From Acididesulfobacillus acetoxydans (GTDB lineage Bacteria; Bacillota; Desulfitobacteriia; Desulfitobacteriales; Desulfitobacteriaceae), in NCBI RefSeq assembly GCF_900016645.1, contig NZ_CDGJ01000060.1: a stretch of 62,006 nt of DNA; one strand, given 5' to 3'. The translations under genes and the position numbers were made by a program. This document shows positions 34,211 to 43,047 of the stretch, piece by piece. Numbering within the stretch: the first letter of the stretch is position 1; each line of letters starts with the position of its first letter. Under the pieces are notes generated by a model. That model was not told the origin of the DNA, made no database searches, and saw only the letters and a list, made by a program, of their open reading frames with translations.

Positions 34211-34531
34211 TTGGCGAATATTTGGTCTTCCCGCAAGAGGGATCATTTCAAACGGAAAGCGCTTGTCGTCGGTCAGGACCCGGAGGAGTCCATAACCGTG
34301 GCGAAAAGGTTGCTGAGCCGCGCCGGCGACCGCGTTTCCCTGGTGGGATTGGTTTACGGCATCAAGCTCAAAGGGATCGAGGAGATCGACGCCGAGATCG
34401 AGCAACTGGGCGTGACGGTGGATATCATCGTTGTCAGTGCGCGGGTTGCCGCTCTGGGTAAGCTCACCGAGTATTGTATTCAGAGACACATGGAGATGGT
34501 AATTTTCGACGCGTCGTTTGTTCTGCCCTAG
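34211..34531 (+). CDS. Truncated stand-alone CoA_binding_3-type domain (paralog of the gene at 35590)
   Basis: The 106-residue frame begins at TTG 34211 behind a GGGGGG run. From its IWSSRKRDHF start it aligns with residues about 70-170 of the protein at 35590 (ALVVGQDPEE versus VLVVGEDAEE; SLVGLVYG versus SLVGLVHG; EIEQLG in both). This is the nucleotide-binding module found N-terminal to the catalytic part of polyprenyl-phosphate sugar-1-phosphate transferases. The membrane helices and C-terminal extension of the paralog are missing, so this is a truncated duplicate; whether it is still translated is unclear. Confidence 0.6.
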   Translation: MANIWSSRKRDHFKRKALVVGQDPEESITVAKRLLSRAGDRVSLVGLVYGIKLKGIEEIDAEIEQLGVTVDIIVVSARVAALGKLTEYCIQRHMEMVIFDASFVLP

Positions 34532-34633
34532 AGGTCGGAGATCCAGTTTTATGTCTTAACTCCCTGTTAAGATAAAGAAAGAACGAGGGACGCGACCAGG
34601 GGTAATGCCAAAGCGTTGGGGGTGGGGCAAAGA

Positions 34634-35593
34634 GTGAAAGTCCTGGTAACCGGAGGAGCGGGGTTTATCGGCTCCCATGTTGTGGACAGGCTGGTGGCTG
34701 AAGACTGCCACGTGGCGATTGTTGACAATCTTTCGACCGGGCTGATGGAACATGTCAATGGCAAAGCGGTTTTTTACCGCTGTGACATCGGCGACGGCGA
34801 GCGTCTGGAGAGAATCTTCGCTTCCGAGCGGCCAGACTACCTCATTCATCACGCGGCTCAAATCAGCGTCCAAAATTCGTTGAGTGACCCCTTGAAAGAC
34901 GCGCGGGTCAATATCATGGGCACTTTGAACCTCTTAAACTGCTGTCGGGACTTTGGCGTCAAGAAAATGATCTACGCGTCCTCAGCCGCGGTCTACGGCA
35001 ATCCCGAATATTTACCTGTCGACGAGAACCACAGCCTGAACCCGCTCTCCCCCTATGGTATCTCCAAGCACACCCCTGAGCACTACATCAAGATGTATGC
35101 CGACTCCTACGGGCTTAACTACACGGTCTTGAGGTACGCCAACGCTTACGGTCCCCGCCAGGACGCGCAGGGGGAAGGCGGGGTAGTCTCTGTCTTTATC
35201 GACCACCTGCTTCGGGATGACCCCATCGTCATCTACGGTGACGGAGAACAGACCCGGGACTTCGTCTACGCGGAAGACTTGGCCGAGGCCAATCTGGCGG
35301 CCCTGGGGGCAGGGGACTACGGTATTTTTAATATCAGCACGTCTGTGCCAACCTCGGTCAAGGGCTTACTGGAGGCCATCAATGAAGTCGGCGGATCGTA
35401 TGCCAGGCCGTTGTACGGGCCGGCGCGGCCGGGGGACATCAGGGACAGCTACCTGAGCAATCAAAAAGCCCGCCTCGAGCTGGGATGGCAGCCTAAGTTC
35501 AGTCTCTATCAGGGCTTGGAGTTGACCCTAAAGTATTATATGAGGATGTGCATGGAGAAAGAAATGGAGGGGGCTGAGTCAGAGGTGTTTTGA
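34634..35593 (+). CDS. NAD-dependent epimerase/dehydratase, UDP-glucose 4-epimerase (GalE) type
   Basis: The 319-residue SDR protein has the Rossmann motif GGAGFIGSH, SSAAVYG, YGISK (Tyr-Lys pair) and RYANAYGPRQ, typical of UDP-hexose or UDP-N-acetylhexosamine 4-epimerases of the Gne/WbpP kind. GTG 34634 (VKVLVTGG) is the preferred start; a TTG at 34616 is possible. Its stop overlaps the next start by 4 bases (TTGA). It would supply galactose- or GalNAc-type precursors. Confidence 0.85.
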   Translation: MKVLVTGGAGFIGSHVVDRLVAEDCHVAIVDNLSTGLMEHVNGKAVFYRCDIGDGERLERIFASERPDYLIHHAAQISVQNSLSDPLKDARVNIMGTLNLLNCCRDFGVKKMIYASSAAVYGNPEYLPVDENHSLNPLSPYGISKHTPEHYIKMYADSYGLNYTVLRYANAYGPRQDAQGEGGVVSVFIDHLLRDDPIVIYGDGEQTRDFVYAEDLAEANLAALGAGDYGIFNISTSVPTSVKGLLEAINEVGGSYARPLYGPARPGDIRDSYLSNQKARLELGWQPKFSLYQGLELTLKYYMRMCMEKEMEGAESEVF

Positions 35594-36282
35594 GCAGAAA
35601 GCAAAAAGGCGTTTTGGGGGCAAGGGCCTTTTTTCAAATCGTTTACTCAATCTTGTTCTCCGTTGTTTTTTTAAATCTCTTGGCTATGGGTCTTATTTAT
35701 CTTACGCAGAGCTTTGCCGTTTCCCTGTCGGTGTCGCTGCTGACACCGCTTGTGGAGATGACAGCCCTCATTCTTACCGGGTCGGGCATTTGGCCTCTGT
35801 ACCGAAAACATGAGTTTACCCGGAGCGTCTTGGTCGTGGGCGAAGACGCGGAGGAGTCCAAGGAAGTTGCAAAAAGGTTTTTGAGCTATGCAAACGGTCG
35901 TTTTTCCCTGGTTGGCCTGGTTCACGGTTTGGGGGAAAAGGAGATCGGGGAAATCGAAACCGAGATTGAACAACTGGGCGGGAAGGTAGACATCGTGGCT
36001 GTCAGCTTAAGTGTGGCGGCGCAGGGCAGGCTGGTAGACTACCGTATCCGGGAACACAAAGAGATGTTGATTGTCCCGGACGTGTTGGCAGTTTTGCTGC
36101 AGAGTTCGGACACCCGGTTTGTGGACGACAAGCGGGTGGCGGAGAGCGCAAATGATAGGCCATTCCATCAGGGCTCTATCGGAGTTATTCCAAATGACAG
36201 AGTGGTGGCTAGCGTTAATCCTTGGAAAATAGCAACGATTCGGGGAAAGGGGTTTTGGTATGATTCCGTTAGCAAGGCCTGA
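35590..36282 (+). CDS. Membrane protein with CoA_binding_3-like domain, no sugar transferase domain
   Basis: The 230-residue protein starts at TTG 35590, overlapping the epimerase stop. Two membrane helices (about 11-35 and 40-62) precede a domain that begins SVLVVGEDAEESKEV and resembles the N-terminal module of polyprenyl glycosylphosphotransferases. The usual C-terminal catalytic part (KFRTM, DELPQL) is absent; the end is a 60-residue tail of unknown type. The operon supplies a separate catalytic protein at 39382, so this could be a regulatory partner or a relic. It overlaps the next gene by 23 bases. Confidence 0.7.
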   Translation: MSRKQKGVLGARAFFQIVYSILFSVVFLNLLAMGLIYLTQSFAVSLSVSLLTPLVEMTALILTGSGIWPLYRKHEFTRSVLVVGEDAEESKEVAKRFLSYANGRFSLVGLVHGLGEKEIGEIETEIEQLGGKVDIVAVSLSVAAQGRLVDYRIREHKEMLIVPDVLAVLLQSSDTRFVDDKRVAESANDRPFHQGSIGVIPNDRVVASVNPWKIATIRGKGFWYDSVSKA

Positions 36283-37417
36283 TATAACGGACAGGGAAAA
36301 ACGAGCTGTTTCGGAGGTCTTGGATTCCGGTCTCCTGGCGCTGGGACCGAAACTGAAAGCGTTCGAACAGAACATCGCGACTTATGTGGGAACGAAGTAT
36401 GCCGTAGCCTGCAACAGCGGAACCAGCGCATTGCACATGCTGATCCGGGCCTTGGACATTAAGGACGGCGATGAAGTCATTACCACGCCTTTTAGTTTTG
36501 TGGCATCGAGCAACTGCATGCTCTATGAAGGTGCCAAGCCTGTCTTTGTCGATATTGATGAGAAGACTTATAACATGGATATCTCGCAGATTGAAGCGAA
36601 AATCACAGACCGGACGAAAGCCATCCTCCCCGTTCATGTCTTCGGCCAACCGGTGAACATGGACGAAGTGAGACGAATCGCTCTTAAGCACGGCTTGGCC
36701 GTCATTGAAGACTCTTGTGAAGCCATCGGCTCAGAGTGGAAGGGCAGAAAGGCTGGTTCCATGTCGGACGCGGGGGTTCTAGCTTTTTATCCCAACAAAC
36801 AAATAACGACCGGTGAGGGTGGAGTCGTCGTTACGAACAGCGAAGACATTGCCAAACTGTGTTACAGCCTTCGCAATCAAGGACGCGGAATAGATACCCA
36901 GTGGCTTCATCATATTCGCTTAGGTTACAACTACCGAATGAGTGACATCAGTGCTGCCTTGGGAATAGCTCAGCTGGAGCGTATTGAAGAGATCATTGCC
37001 CGACGGCAGCAAGTTGCGGATCTGTATATCGACAAGCTGAAGGATGTGGAAGGAATTGTTCTTCCTACCCTCGACGAAAACGTGAGAATGAGCTGGTTCG
37101 TATTCGTGATTCGTTTTGAGTCTTGGGTTGACAGAGGTCTTGTTCTCGAAATGCTTTTGGATAGAGGCGTTGCCTGCCGGCCCTATTTCACAGCCATTCA
37201 TTTGCAACCCTTATATACGGACATGTTCGGTTACAAGGAAGGAGATTTTCCGGTGACCGAACGCGTCGCCGGCGGCACCTTGGCGATCCCTTTCTTCAAT
37301 AAGATCACCGAGGAGCAGATCGATACGGTGGTGACCGAGATTAAACGGGCTGCCCGATATGCCGCAATTGCCGATCCCGAGGCCCGTTTTAAGAAGTTGT
37401 GGGAAGATGTGGGTTAG
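36260..37417 (+). CDS. pglE: Sugar aminotransferase, PglE/DegT family
   Basis: The 385-residue PLP enzyme of the DegT/DnrJ/EryC1 family has the Schiff-base lysine in FYPNKQITTGEGG and a VIEDSCEAIGSE aspartate region. With the PglF-, PglC- and PglD-type genes that follow, it most likely aminates UDP-4-keto-6-deoxy-GlcNAc on the way to UDP-N,N'-diacetylbacillosamine. ATG 36260 has AAAGGGG upstream and lies inside the preceding gene. It is distinct from the LegC enzyme at 5113. Confidence 0.88.
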   Translation: MIPLARPDITDREKRAVSEVLDSGLLALGPKLKAFEQNIATYVGTKYAVACNSGTSALHMLIRALDIKDGDEVITTPFSFVASSNCMLYEGAKPVFVDIDEKTYNMDISQIEAKITDRTKAILPVHVFGQPVNMDEVRRIALKHGLAVIEDSCEAIGSEWKGRKAGSMSDAGVLAFYPNKQITTGEGGVVVTNSEDIAKLCYSLRNQGRGIDTQWLHHIRLGYNYRMSDISAALGIAQLERIEEIIARRQQVADLYIDKLKDVEGIVLPTLDENVRMSWFVFVIRFESWVDRGLVLEMLLDRGVACRPYFTAIHLQPLYTDMFGYKEGDFPVTERVAGGTLAIPFFNKITEEQIDTVVTEIKRAARYAAIADPEARFKKLWEDVG

Positions 37418-37453
37418 TCGCGTCGCAAACACTTAATAAGGGAGCCTTGCCAC

Positions 37454-39310
37454 ATGAGAATTACGGGTAGAACGGTTATGATGCTCCTCGTGGATGCTTT
37501 GCTCATTAACCTCGCGCATTTCGCCAGTTATTTCCTGCGCTTTGAGGGAGCAATTCCGCCCGAGTACAGAACCACCTATCTCATTACGACCTTCGTCAGT
37601 ACCCTCATTTATCTCATCTCCTTTGCGGTTTTTGGTCTTTATAATAGGCTTTGGAAATATGCCAGTACCGGAGAACTTCTATCCGTGGTTTTTGCGGTTA
37701 CGGTCGGCACAGCCGGTACCGTAGCGGTTATTTACTTTACGGCACCCATGCGCTTTGCCAACACAGTTGCCGCCCTGCTCTGGTTTACGGTCTTGTTCTT
37801 AGTCGGCGGTTCCCGCATGCTGGGACGGGTCGTACGGGAGGCGGGTCTGCTGGCGGAGACACCGGAAAGTCAAAAAAGAATACTGATAGTCGGTGCGGGG
37901 GACGCGGGGGTGACGATCATACGGGAGCTCAAGAACAGAAATTACAGAGAAGGCCGCCCCGTGGGCTTCGTGGATGACGCTCCGCAGAAACAGCGGATGC
38001 ACATTATTGGGGTGAAGGTGCTGGGGACTCTCAGCGACATTCCCCGGTTGGTCAAACATCACAGCGTTGATGAGATCATCATCGCCATGCCTTCGGCTTC
38101 GAGCGGTGTCATCCGCGGAGTCATCGAGCACTGCAGAGATGTCTCGGCGGAAGTTAAGATTCTTCCCGGAGTGTATGATATTTTGAACGGTCCTGCCGAC
38201 ATCCGAGCGATAAGGCCGGTTCAGGTGGAGGATTTGCTCGGCAGGGCACCGGTCAAGCTCGATATTGAGAAGTTGGCCGATTATTTGGCCGGAGAATGCG
38301 TAATGGTTACCGGTGGCGGGGGTTCAATCGGTTCTGAGATCTGCCGCCAGGTAGCCGGGCTGAACCCTGAAAGCTTGATCATCGTGGGACGCGGTGAAAA
38401 CAGTGTGTTCGAGATAGAACAGCAGCTCAAGGGGGATTTTCCCGGGCTCCATGTTTTCACTGAAATCTTGGACATCAAAGATGCCGACAAAGTGAGGCTG
38501 GTTTTTCAACGTTATAAGCCAGGGGTGGTATTCCACGCGGCAGCCCACAAGCATGTGCCTCTGATGGAGCACAATCCGGAAGAAGCGCTGAAGAACAATG
38601 TCCTGGGCACCAGCATTTTGGCCGAAGCCGCTGATGTGGTAGGGGTTAAGACGTTCGTTCTCATTTCGACGGACAAGGCTGTGAACCCCACGAGTATCAT
38701 GGGGGCCTCCAAACGGGTGGCCGAGATGATCATCCAGGACATGGACAAGATCTCCTCAACCCGGTTTGTGGCCGTTCGTTTCGGGAATGTTCTCGGCAGC
38801 CGTGGGAGTGTCATTCCCACCTTCAAGAGACAGATTGAGAAGGGGGGGCCTGTGACCATTACTCATCCGGACATGACCCGGTATTTTATGACGATACCGG
38901 AGGCATCGCAGCTCGTTCTTCAAGCCGGTGCCATGGCCGAGGGCGGGGAGATTTTCATCCTGGATATGGGGAGCCCTGTGAAAATCCTGGACTTGGCGAA
39001 GGAACTGATTCGCTTGTCGGGGTTTGAGCCTGAAGTGGACATTCCAATTGTCGTTACGGGAGTCCGACCGGGAGAGAAACTGGTGGAGGAGCTTCTGACA
39101 CAAGCGGAAGGCACGCGATCCACTGCGCACGAGCGCATATTTGTGGCAAAGCCTGTCGCCATTGACAGCCGGCAGCTTAAGAAACTGCTGACGACGATCG
39201 AGGCCAGAGGAAGTTATCTGAAGCGCAGTGAGGTGACAACCCTCTTAGGGACGGTCATACCGTCAATGTCAGAGCGGCAGGCAGAGGTGGTCAATCTGCT
39301 GACGGGTTGA
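37454..39310 (+). CDS. pglF: Membrane-bound UDP-GlcNAc 4,6-dehydratase (PglF/CapD/FlaA1-like)
   Basis: The 618-residue protein has four N-terminal membrane helices (about 8-125), a CoA_binding_3 domain (about 140-260, ILIVGAGDAGVTIIREL) and a C-terminal Polysacc_synt_2 SDR domain (about 280-575) with GGGGSIGSEI and STDKAVNPTSIMGASKR, where Met replaces the usual catalytic Tyr as in PglF. It makes UDP-4-keto-6-deoxy-GlcNAc at the membrane. Length is standard for the family. ATG 37454 follows AAGGGAGCC. Confidence 0.93.
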   Translation: MRITGRTVMMLLVDALLINLAHFASYFLRFEGAIPPEYRTTYLITTFVSTLIYLISFAVFGLYNRLWKYASTGELLSVVFAVTVGTAGTVAVIYFTAPMRFANTVAALLWFTVLFLVGGSRMLGRVVREAGLLAETPESQKRILIVGAGDAGVTIIRELKNRNYREGRPVGFVDDAPQKQRMHIIGVKVLGTLSDIPRLVKHHSVDEIIIAMPSASSGVIRGVIEHCRDVSAEVKILPGVYDILNGPADIRAIRPVQVEDLLGRAPVKLDIEKLADYLAGECVMVTGGGGSIGSEICRQVAGLNPESLIIVGRGENSVFEIEQQLKGDFPGLHVFTEILDIKDADKVRLVFQRYKPGVVFHAAAHKHVPLMEHNPEEALKNNVLGTSILAEAADVVGVKTFVLISTDKAVNPTSIMGASKRVAEMIIQDMDKISSTRFVAVRFGNVLGSRGSVIPTFKRQIEKGGPVTITHPDMTRYFMTIPEASQLVLQAGAMAEGGEIFILDMGSPVKILDLAKELIRLSGFEPEVDIPIVVTGVRPGEKLVEELLTQAEGTRSTAHERIFVAKPVAIDSRQLKKLLTTIEARGSYLKRSEVTTLLGTVIPSMSERQAEVVNLLTG

Positions 39311-39381
39311 GGAGAGGATGAAAGCTCACAATTTCCAGCCGGTCAGGGGAGCCTTAGAAGTTTTAAGGGTGGGAATAGAGT

Positions 39382-40008
39382 ATGGTATCGTATCTTTGGA
39401 TTAAGCGGGTTTTGGATGTAATTTTCGCGTTTGTCCTCTTGATCGTGACATCTCTCATCATGCTGGGTGCCGCCATCGTCATCAAGCTAGAGTCTAAAGG
39501 ACCCGTGCTCTTTAAACAGGAGCGGCCCGGTCGAATGGGAGTCATCTTCACGATTTGTAAGTTTCGGACGATGCGGGTTGAGACAGAGAAAGACGGAGAG
39601 CCCCTTTCGGACATGGAGCGGATGACCCGTATCGGCAAGATTTTACGGAAGCTCAGCGTGGATGAGCTGCCACAGCTTTTCAACATCCTCAAGGGGGAGA
39701 TGAGCTTCATCGGGCCGCGCCCTCTGCTCGTACAGTACCTGCCGCTTTACACACCGGAGCAGATGCGGCGGCACGAGGTGACCCCGGGGATATCGGGATG
39801 GGCACAGGTGAACGGGCGCAATGGGGTGGATTGGGAGACGCGATTCGAGTATGACCTTTGGTACGTGGAGCATGTTTCGCTTAGGGTGGATTTAATGATT
39901 TTCTTGAGGACTCTGGCGATTGTGGTTATGCGGCGGGGGGTCAATCAGGCTGAGGGTGTGACGATGGAAGAGTTCACAGTAGCCGAGGAAAGGACATTTA
40001 GGGTTTAA
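39382..40008 (+). CDS. pglC: Phosphoglycosyltransferase initiating glycan assembly (PglC-like)
   Basis: The 208-residue protein is a small monotopic phosphoglycosyltransferase: an N-terminal hydrophobic re-entrant helix (8-35), then KFRTM, the DE catalytic dyad in SVDELPQL, IGPRPLL and GISGWAQVNGR. It moves a sugar-1-phosphate, probably diacetylbacillosamine-1-phosphate, onto undecaprenyl phosphate. It lacks the long membrane N-terminus of WcaJ-type enzymes. ATG 39382 lies behind GGGTGGGAATAG. Confidence 0.92.
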   Translation: MVSYLWIKRVLDVIFAFVLLIVTSLIMLGAAIVIKLESKGPVLFKQERPGRMGVIFTICKFRTMRVETEKDGEPLSDMERMTRIGKILRKLSVDELPQLFNILKGEMSFIGPRPLLVQYLPLYTPEQMRRHEVTPGISGWAQVNGRNGVDWETRFEYDLWYVEHVSLRVDLMIFLRTLAIVVMRRGVNQAEGVTMEEFTVAEERTFRV

Positions 40009-40060
40009 GATGTGAAAGAACCGTGGTAAGGAGCTAGCTTAACGGCTAGAGGTGGCTTTG

Positions 40061-40744
40061 ATGAACACAAGGAAAATAACGATTGTTGGGGCCGGTGGTT
40101 TTGGCAAAGAGGTTCTTTGGCTAATTAGGGAATGCAATGAGTACGCTACTGAGAAAACTGGCCAACCGTTGTATACGATAGCTGGATTTGTAACAAACGA
40201 GGCTGCAGAGAAGGATGGTCGGCTCTGTGGTGAATCTATCCTTGGCTCTTATAATTGGTTTCTAGCCAATAGAGACGCTTATGCAGTATGTGCCATCGGA
40301 AATCCCAGAACAAGGTATTTCGTAGTGCGAGAGTTAATGGGCATAGGTGTAAAATTCGCGACTGTAATACACCCTTCTGTAAAAATGTCCAAATACGTGG
40401 AGATCGGTGAGGGGTCAATAGTATGCGCAGGGTCCATCCTTACCACTCAAGTTAAAGTGGGAAATCACGTTCACATCAATCTGAACAGCACAATCGGGCA
40501 CGACGTGGTCATTGGGGATTACTCGACCATTGCCCCAGGGGTAAATGTCAGCGGTAATGTGCGTGTAGGACCTGGATGTGATCTTGGGACCAACAGCTCA
40601 GTTATCCAAGGGCTAAGAATTGGCAGCGGAGCTACCGTTGGGGCTGGGGCGGTGGTAAATAGGGATGTTGAAGCCAATACCGTTGCCGTGGGGATTCCTG
40701 CCAAGGTAATCAAGACCTCTGTTAAATTCGAAATGGTAGACTAA
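40061..40744 (+). CDS. pglD: Amino-sugar acetyltransferase (PglD/NeuD-type)
   Basis: The 227-residue protein has a Rossmann-like N-terminus (ITIVGAGGFGKEVLWLI) and a left-handed beta-helix (GSIVCAGSILTTQVKVGNHV, STIGHDVVIGDYSTIAPGV) containing the catalytic His. It is the likely acetyltransferase finishing UDP-diacetylbacillosamine. ATG 40061 is eight bases after AGAGGTG; a GTG three codons earlier is possible. It is paralogous to the gene at 23640 but belongs to the other pathway. Confidence 0.9.
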   Translation: MNTRKITIVGAGGFGKEVLWLIRECNEYATEKTGQPLYTIAGFVTNEAAEKDGRLCGESILGSYNWFLANRDAYAVCAIGNPRTRYFVVRELMGIGVKFATVIHPSVKMSKYVEIGEGSIVCAGSILTTQVKVGNHVHINLNSTIGHDVVIGDYSTIAPGVNVSGNVRVGPGCDLGTNSSVIQGLRIGSGATVGAGAVVNRDVEANTVAVGIPAKVIKTSVKFEMVD

Positions 40745-40807
40745 GTTCCGTGCTCAAAGACCTCGTCATAGTGCGTCGTACGGAACAAAAAGTTGCAGGT
40801 GAGCTAA

Positions 40808-42040
40808 ATGAACATTCTCTTTCTGACCATCGCGTTCCCGGAAACAATTGCAGATAGGAATCTATACACAGACATGGTCCAGGAATTAAAGGACAGGGGC
40901 AATGAGGTATATGTGGTTACCGCGAGGGAAAGAAGGCAGGGTAAACGAACGGAACTACGGATGGAGGGTGGCCTTCATGTCTTGAGGGTCAGAACGTGGA
41001 ATCTGCAAAAGACCCACCTGATTGAAAAGGGGATGGCTACGCTTCTCATCGAGCGTCAGTTCATGGCGGCGATTCGTGGGTATTTTAGAAACGTTCGTTT
41101 CGATCTGGTACTCTACTCCACTCCCCCTGTGACTTTTGAGGAGGTCATACGCTATGTTAAGAAACGCGATCAAGCCCTTTCCTATCTCATGCTCAAGGAT
41201 ATCTTTCCTCAGAACGCTGTGGATATTGGTTTGATGAAAGACGGTGGAGTGGTCCATAGGTACTTTCGAGCCAAGGAAAAGAGGCTGTACCATGTGTCAG
41301 ATCGCATAGGATGTATGTCCGGGGCCAACGTAAAGTATGTCGTGACCCATAATAGATTTGAGAAGCCCAAGGTTGTGGAACTCTGTCCGAATAGCATTAG
41401 ACCGGCGGCTGCGGAGAAATCAGGGTCCGGAAAGAAACTCACCAGGGAACTTTACGGGATACCTCAGGACGCTGTCGTTTTTGTCTATGGTGGAAACTTT
41501 GGCAAGCCGCAGGGGATCGACTTTCTTATGCAGGTGCTTGAGTCCCATAAAGACCGGGAGGGGCTATACTTCTTATTAGTTGGTTCAGGTACGGAGTACG
41601 GCTCGTTGAAGAACCATATTGATAAGACCGGTTATCGGAATGTGTCTTTACGGCCTTTTGTGCCCAGGGATGATTACAATGCGCTGTTAAGTGCTTGTGA
41701 TGTAGGCATGATCTTCTTAGACAGGAGATTTACCGTACCGAATTTTCCTTCGCGTCTGCTTAACTACATGGAGCTCTCCCTGCCTATCATCGCAGCGACC
41801 GATACCTCTTCAGATCTTGGAGAAGTCATGGCGAAAGGAAAGTTCGGCCTGTGGAGCAAGAGCGGTGATCTGATCGCGTTCAACAAAAATCTCGATCTAT
41901 TTTCCAGCGATGGTCAACTGAGAGAGTGCATGGGAAAGAAGGCGAGAGAGTACTTGGAGCAAAACTATCACGTCTCAAAGTGCTGCGACATCATCGTCAA
42001 CCACATCGGGGAGGTGGCCAAAACAAATGTTCAAGGATAA
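40808..42040 (+). CDS. Glycosyltransferase family 4, WbuB-like
   Basis: The 410-residue GT-B enzyme has an N-terminal acceptor domain (MNILFLTIAFPE...) and a C-terminal GT4 domain (VFVYGGNFGKPQGIDFL, LNYMELSLPIIAA). The order WbuB-like transferase, then CapE/F/G (FnlA/B/C), repeats that of enteric O-antigen loci in which WbuB adds L-FucNAc, so that substrate is a reasonable inference. Its end overlaps capE by 14 bases. Confidence 0.85.
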   Translation: MNILFLTIAFPETIADRNLYTDMVQELKDRGNEVYVVTARERRQGKRTELRMEGGLHVLRVRTWNLQKTHLIEKGMATLLIERQFMAAIRGYFRNVRFDLVLYSTPPVTFEEVIRYVKKRDQALSYLMLKDIFPQNAVDIGLMKDGGVVHRYFRAKEKRLYHVSDRIGCMSGANVKYVVTHNRFEKPKVVELCPNSIRPAAAEKSGSGKKLTRELYGIPQDAVVFVYGGNFGKPQGIDFLMQVLESHKDREGLYFLLVGSGTEYGSLKNHIDKTGYRNVSLRPFVPRDDYNALLSACDVGMIFLDRRFTVPNFPSRLLNYMELSLPIIAATDTSSDLGEVMAKGKFGLWSKSGDLIAFNKNLDLFSSDGQLRECMGKKAREYLEQNYHVSKCCDIIVNHIGEVAKTNVQG

Positions 42041-43040
42041 AACGCTGTTGATCACAGGAGGCACCGGATCCTTTGGCTGTGCAGTACTGAGTCGATTTCT
42101 GGAAACTGACATCCGCGAGATACGGATTTTTTCCCGGGACGAAAAGAAACAGGATGACCTGCGCAAGAAGTTCGCAAGCGGTAAGATCAGCTGGCATATC
42201 GGCGATGTCCGCGATTACCAAAGTGTGTCGACCGCCATGATTGGGGCGGACTACGTATTCCATGCCGCGGCTCTGAAACAGGTTCCCTCTTGTGAGTTTT
42301 TTCCGTTGGAAGCGGTGAAGACCAACATCCTGGGGACAGAGAACGTACTGAGTGCGGCTGTCCACAATCGGGTCAAGAAAGTGATCTGTCTCTCTACGGA
42401 TAAGGCCGTGTACCCCATCAACGCCATGGGGATCTCGAAGGCCATGATGGAAAAGGTCACGGTGGCCAAGTCCCGCACGATTGACCCGGCCGTGACCACG
42501 ATTTGCGCGACGCGCTATGGCAACGTCATGGCTTCTCGGGGCTCGGTTATTCCGCTCTTTGTCCAGCAGATCAAGAGTGGACAGCCTCTTGGCGTGACGG
42601 ATCCTAGGATGACGAGGTATCTCATGTCCTTGGATGAAGCTGTGGAATTGGTACTCTTTGCCTTCACAAACGCCAGACAAGGGGACTTGTTTGTTCAGAA
42701 AGCACCCGCTTCAACGATTGGGGACCTGGCCGAAGCATTGAAGCAAGTCTTTCATGCGGAGAATGAGATAAAGATCATTGGCACCCGCCATGGCGAAAAA
42801 CTCTATGAGACCTTGCTGACCCGTGAGGAAGCGGTCCATGCTGAAGACTTGGGTCAATACTACCGTGTTCCAGCGGATACTAGGGATCTCAACTATGACA
42901 AATATTTTCTTGACGGGAGTGAAAACGTCAGTCACAGTGAGGAATACAACTCTCACAACACCTGGCGTCTCGGCGTCCCTGACATTAAGGAGCTACTTTT
43001 ATCGCTTGATTATATTCAGGAAGAACTGAGAGGTTGGTGA
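42027..43040 (+). CDS. capE: UDP-GlcNAc 5-inverting 4,6-dehydratase (CapE/FnlA)
   Basis: The 337-residue soluble SDR has GGTGSFGCAV, the IFSRDEKKQDDLRKKF segment specific to this family, and STDKAVYPINAMGISK. CapE/FnlA begins UDP-L-FucNAc (or UDP-L-QuiNAc) synthesis. ATG 42027 lies within the end of the preceding transferase gene. capF and capG follow in the family's usual order. Confidence 0.93.
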   Translation: MFKDKTLLITGGTGSFGCAVLSRFLETDIREIRIFSRDEKKQDDLRKKFASGKISWHIGDVRDYQSVSTAMIGADYVFHAAALKQVPSCEFFPLEAVKTNILGTENVLSAAVHNRVKKVICLSTDKAVYPINAMGISKAMMEKVTVAKSRTIDPAVTTICATRYGNVMASRGSVIPLFVQQIKSGQPLGVTDPRMTRYLMSLDEAVELVLFAFTNARQGDLFVQKAPASTIGDLAEALKQVFHAENEIKIIGTRHGEKLYETLLTREEAVHAEDLGQYYRVPADTRDLNYDKYFLDGSENVSHSEEYNSHNTWRLGVPDIKELLLSLDYIQEELRGW

Positions 43041-43047
43041 ATCGTAC

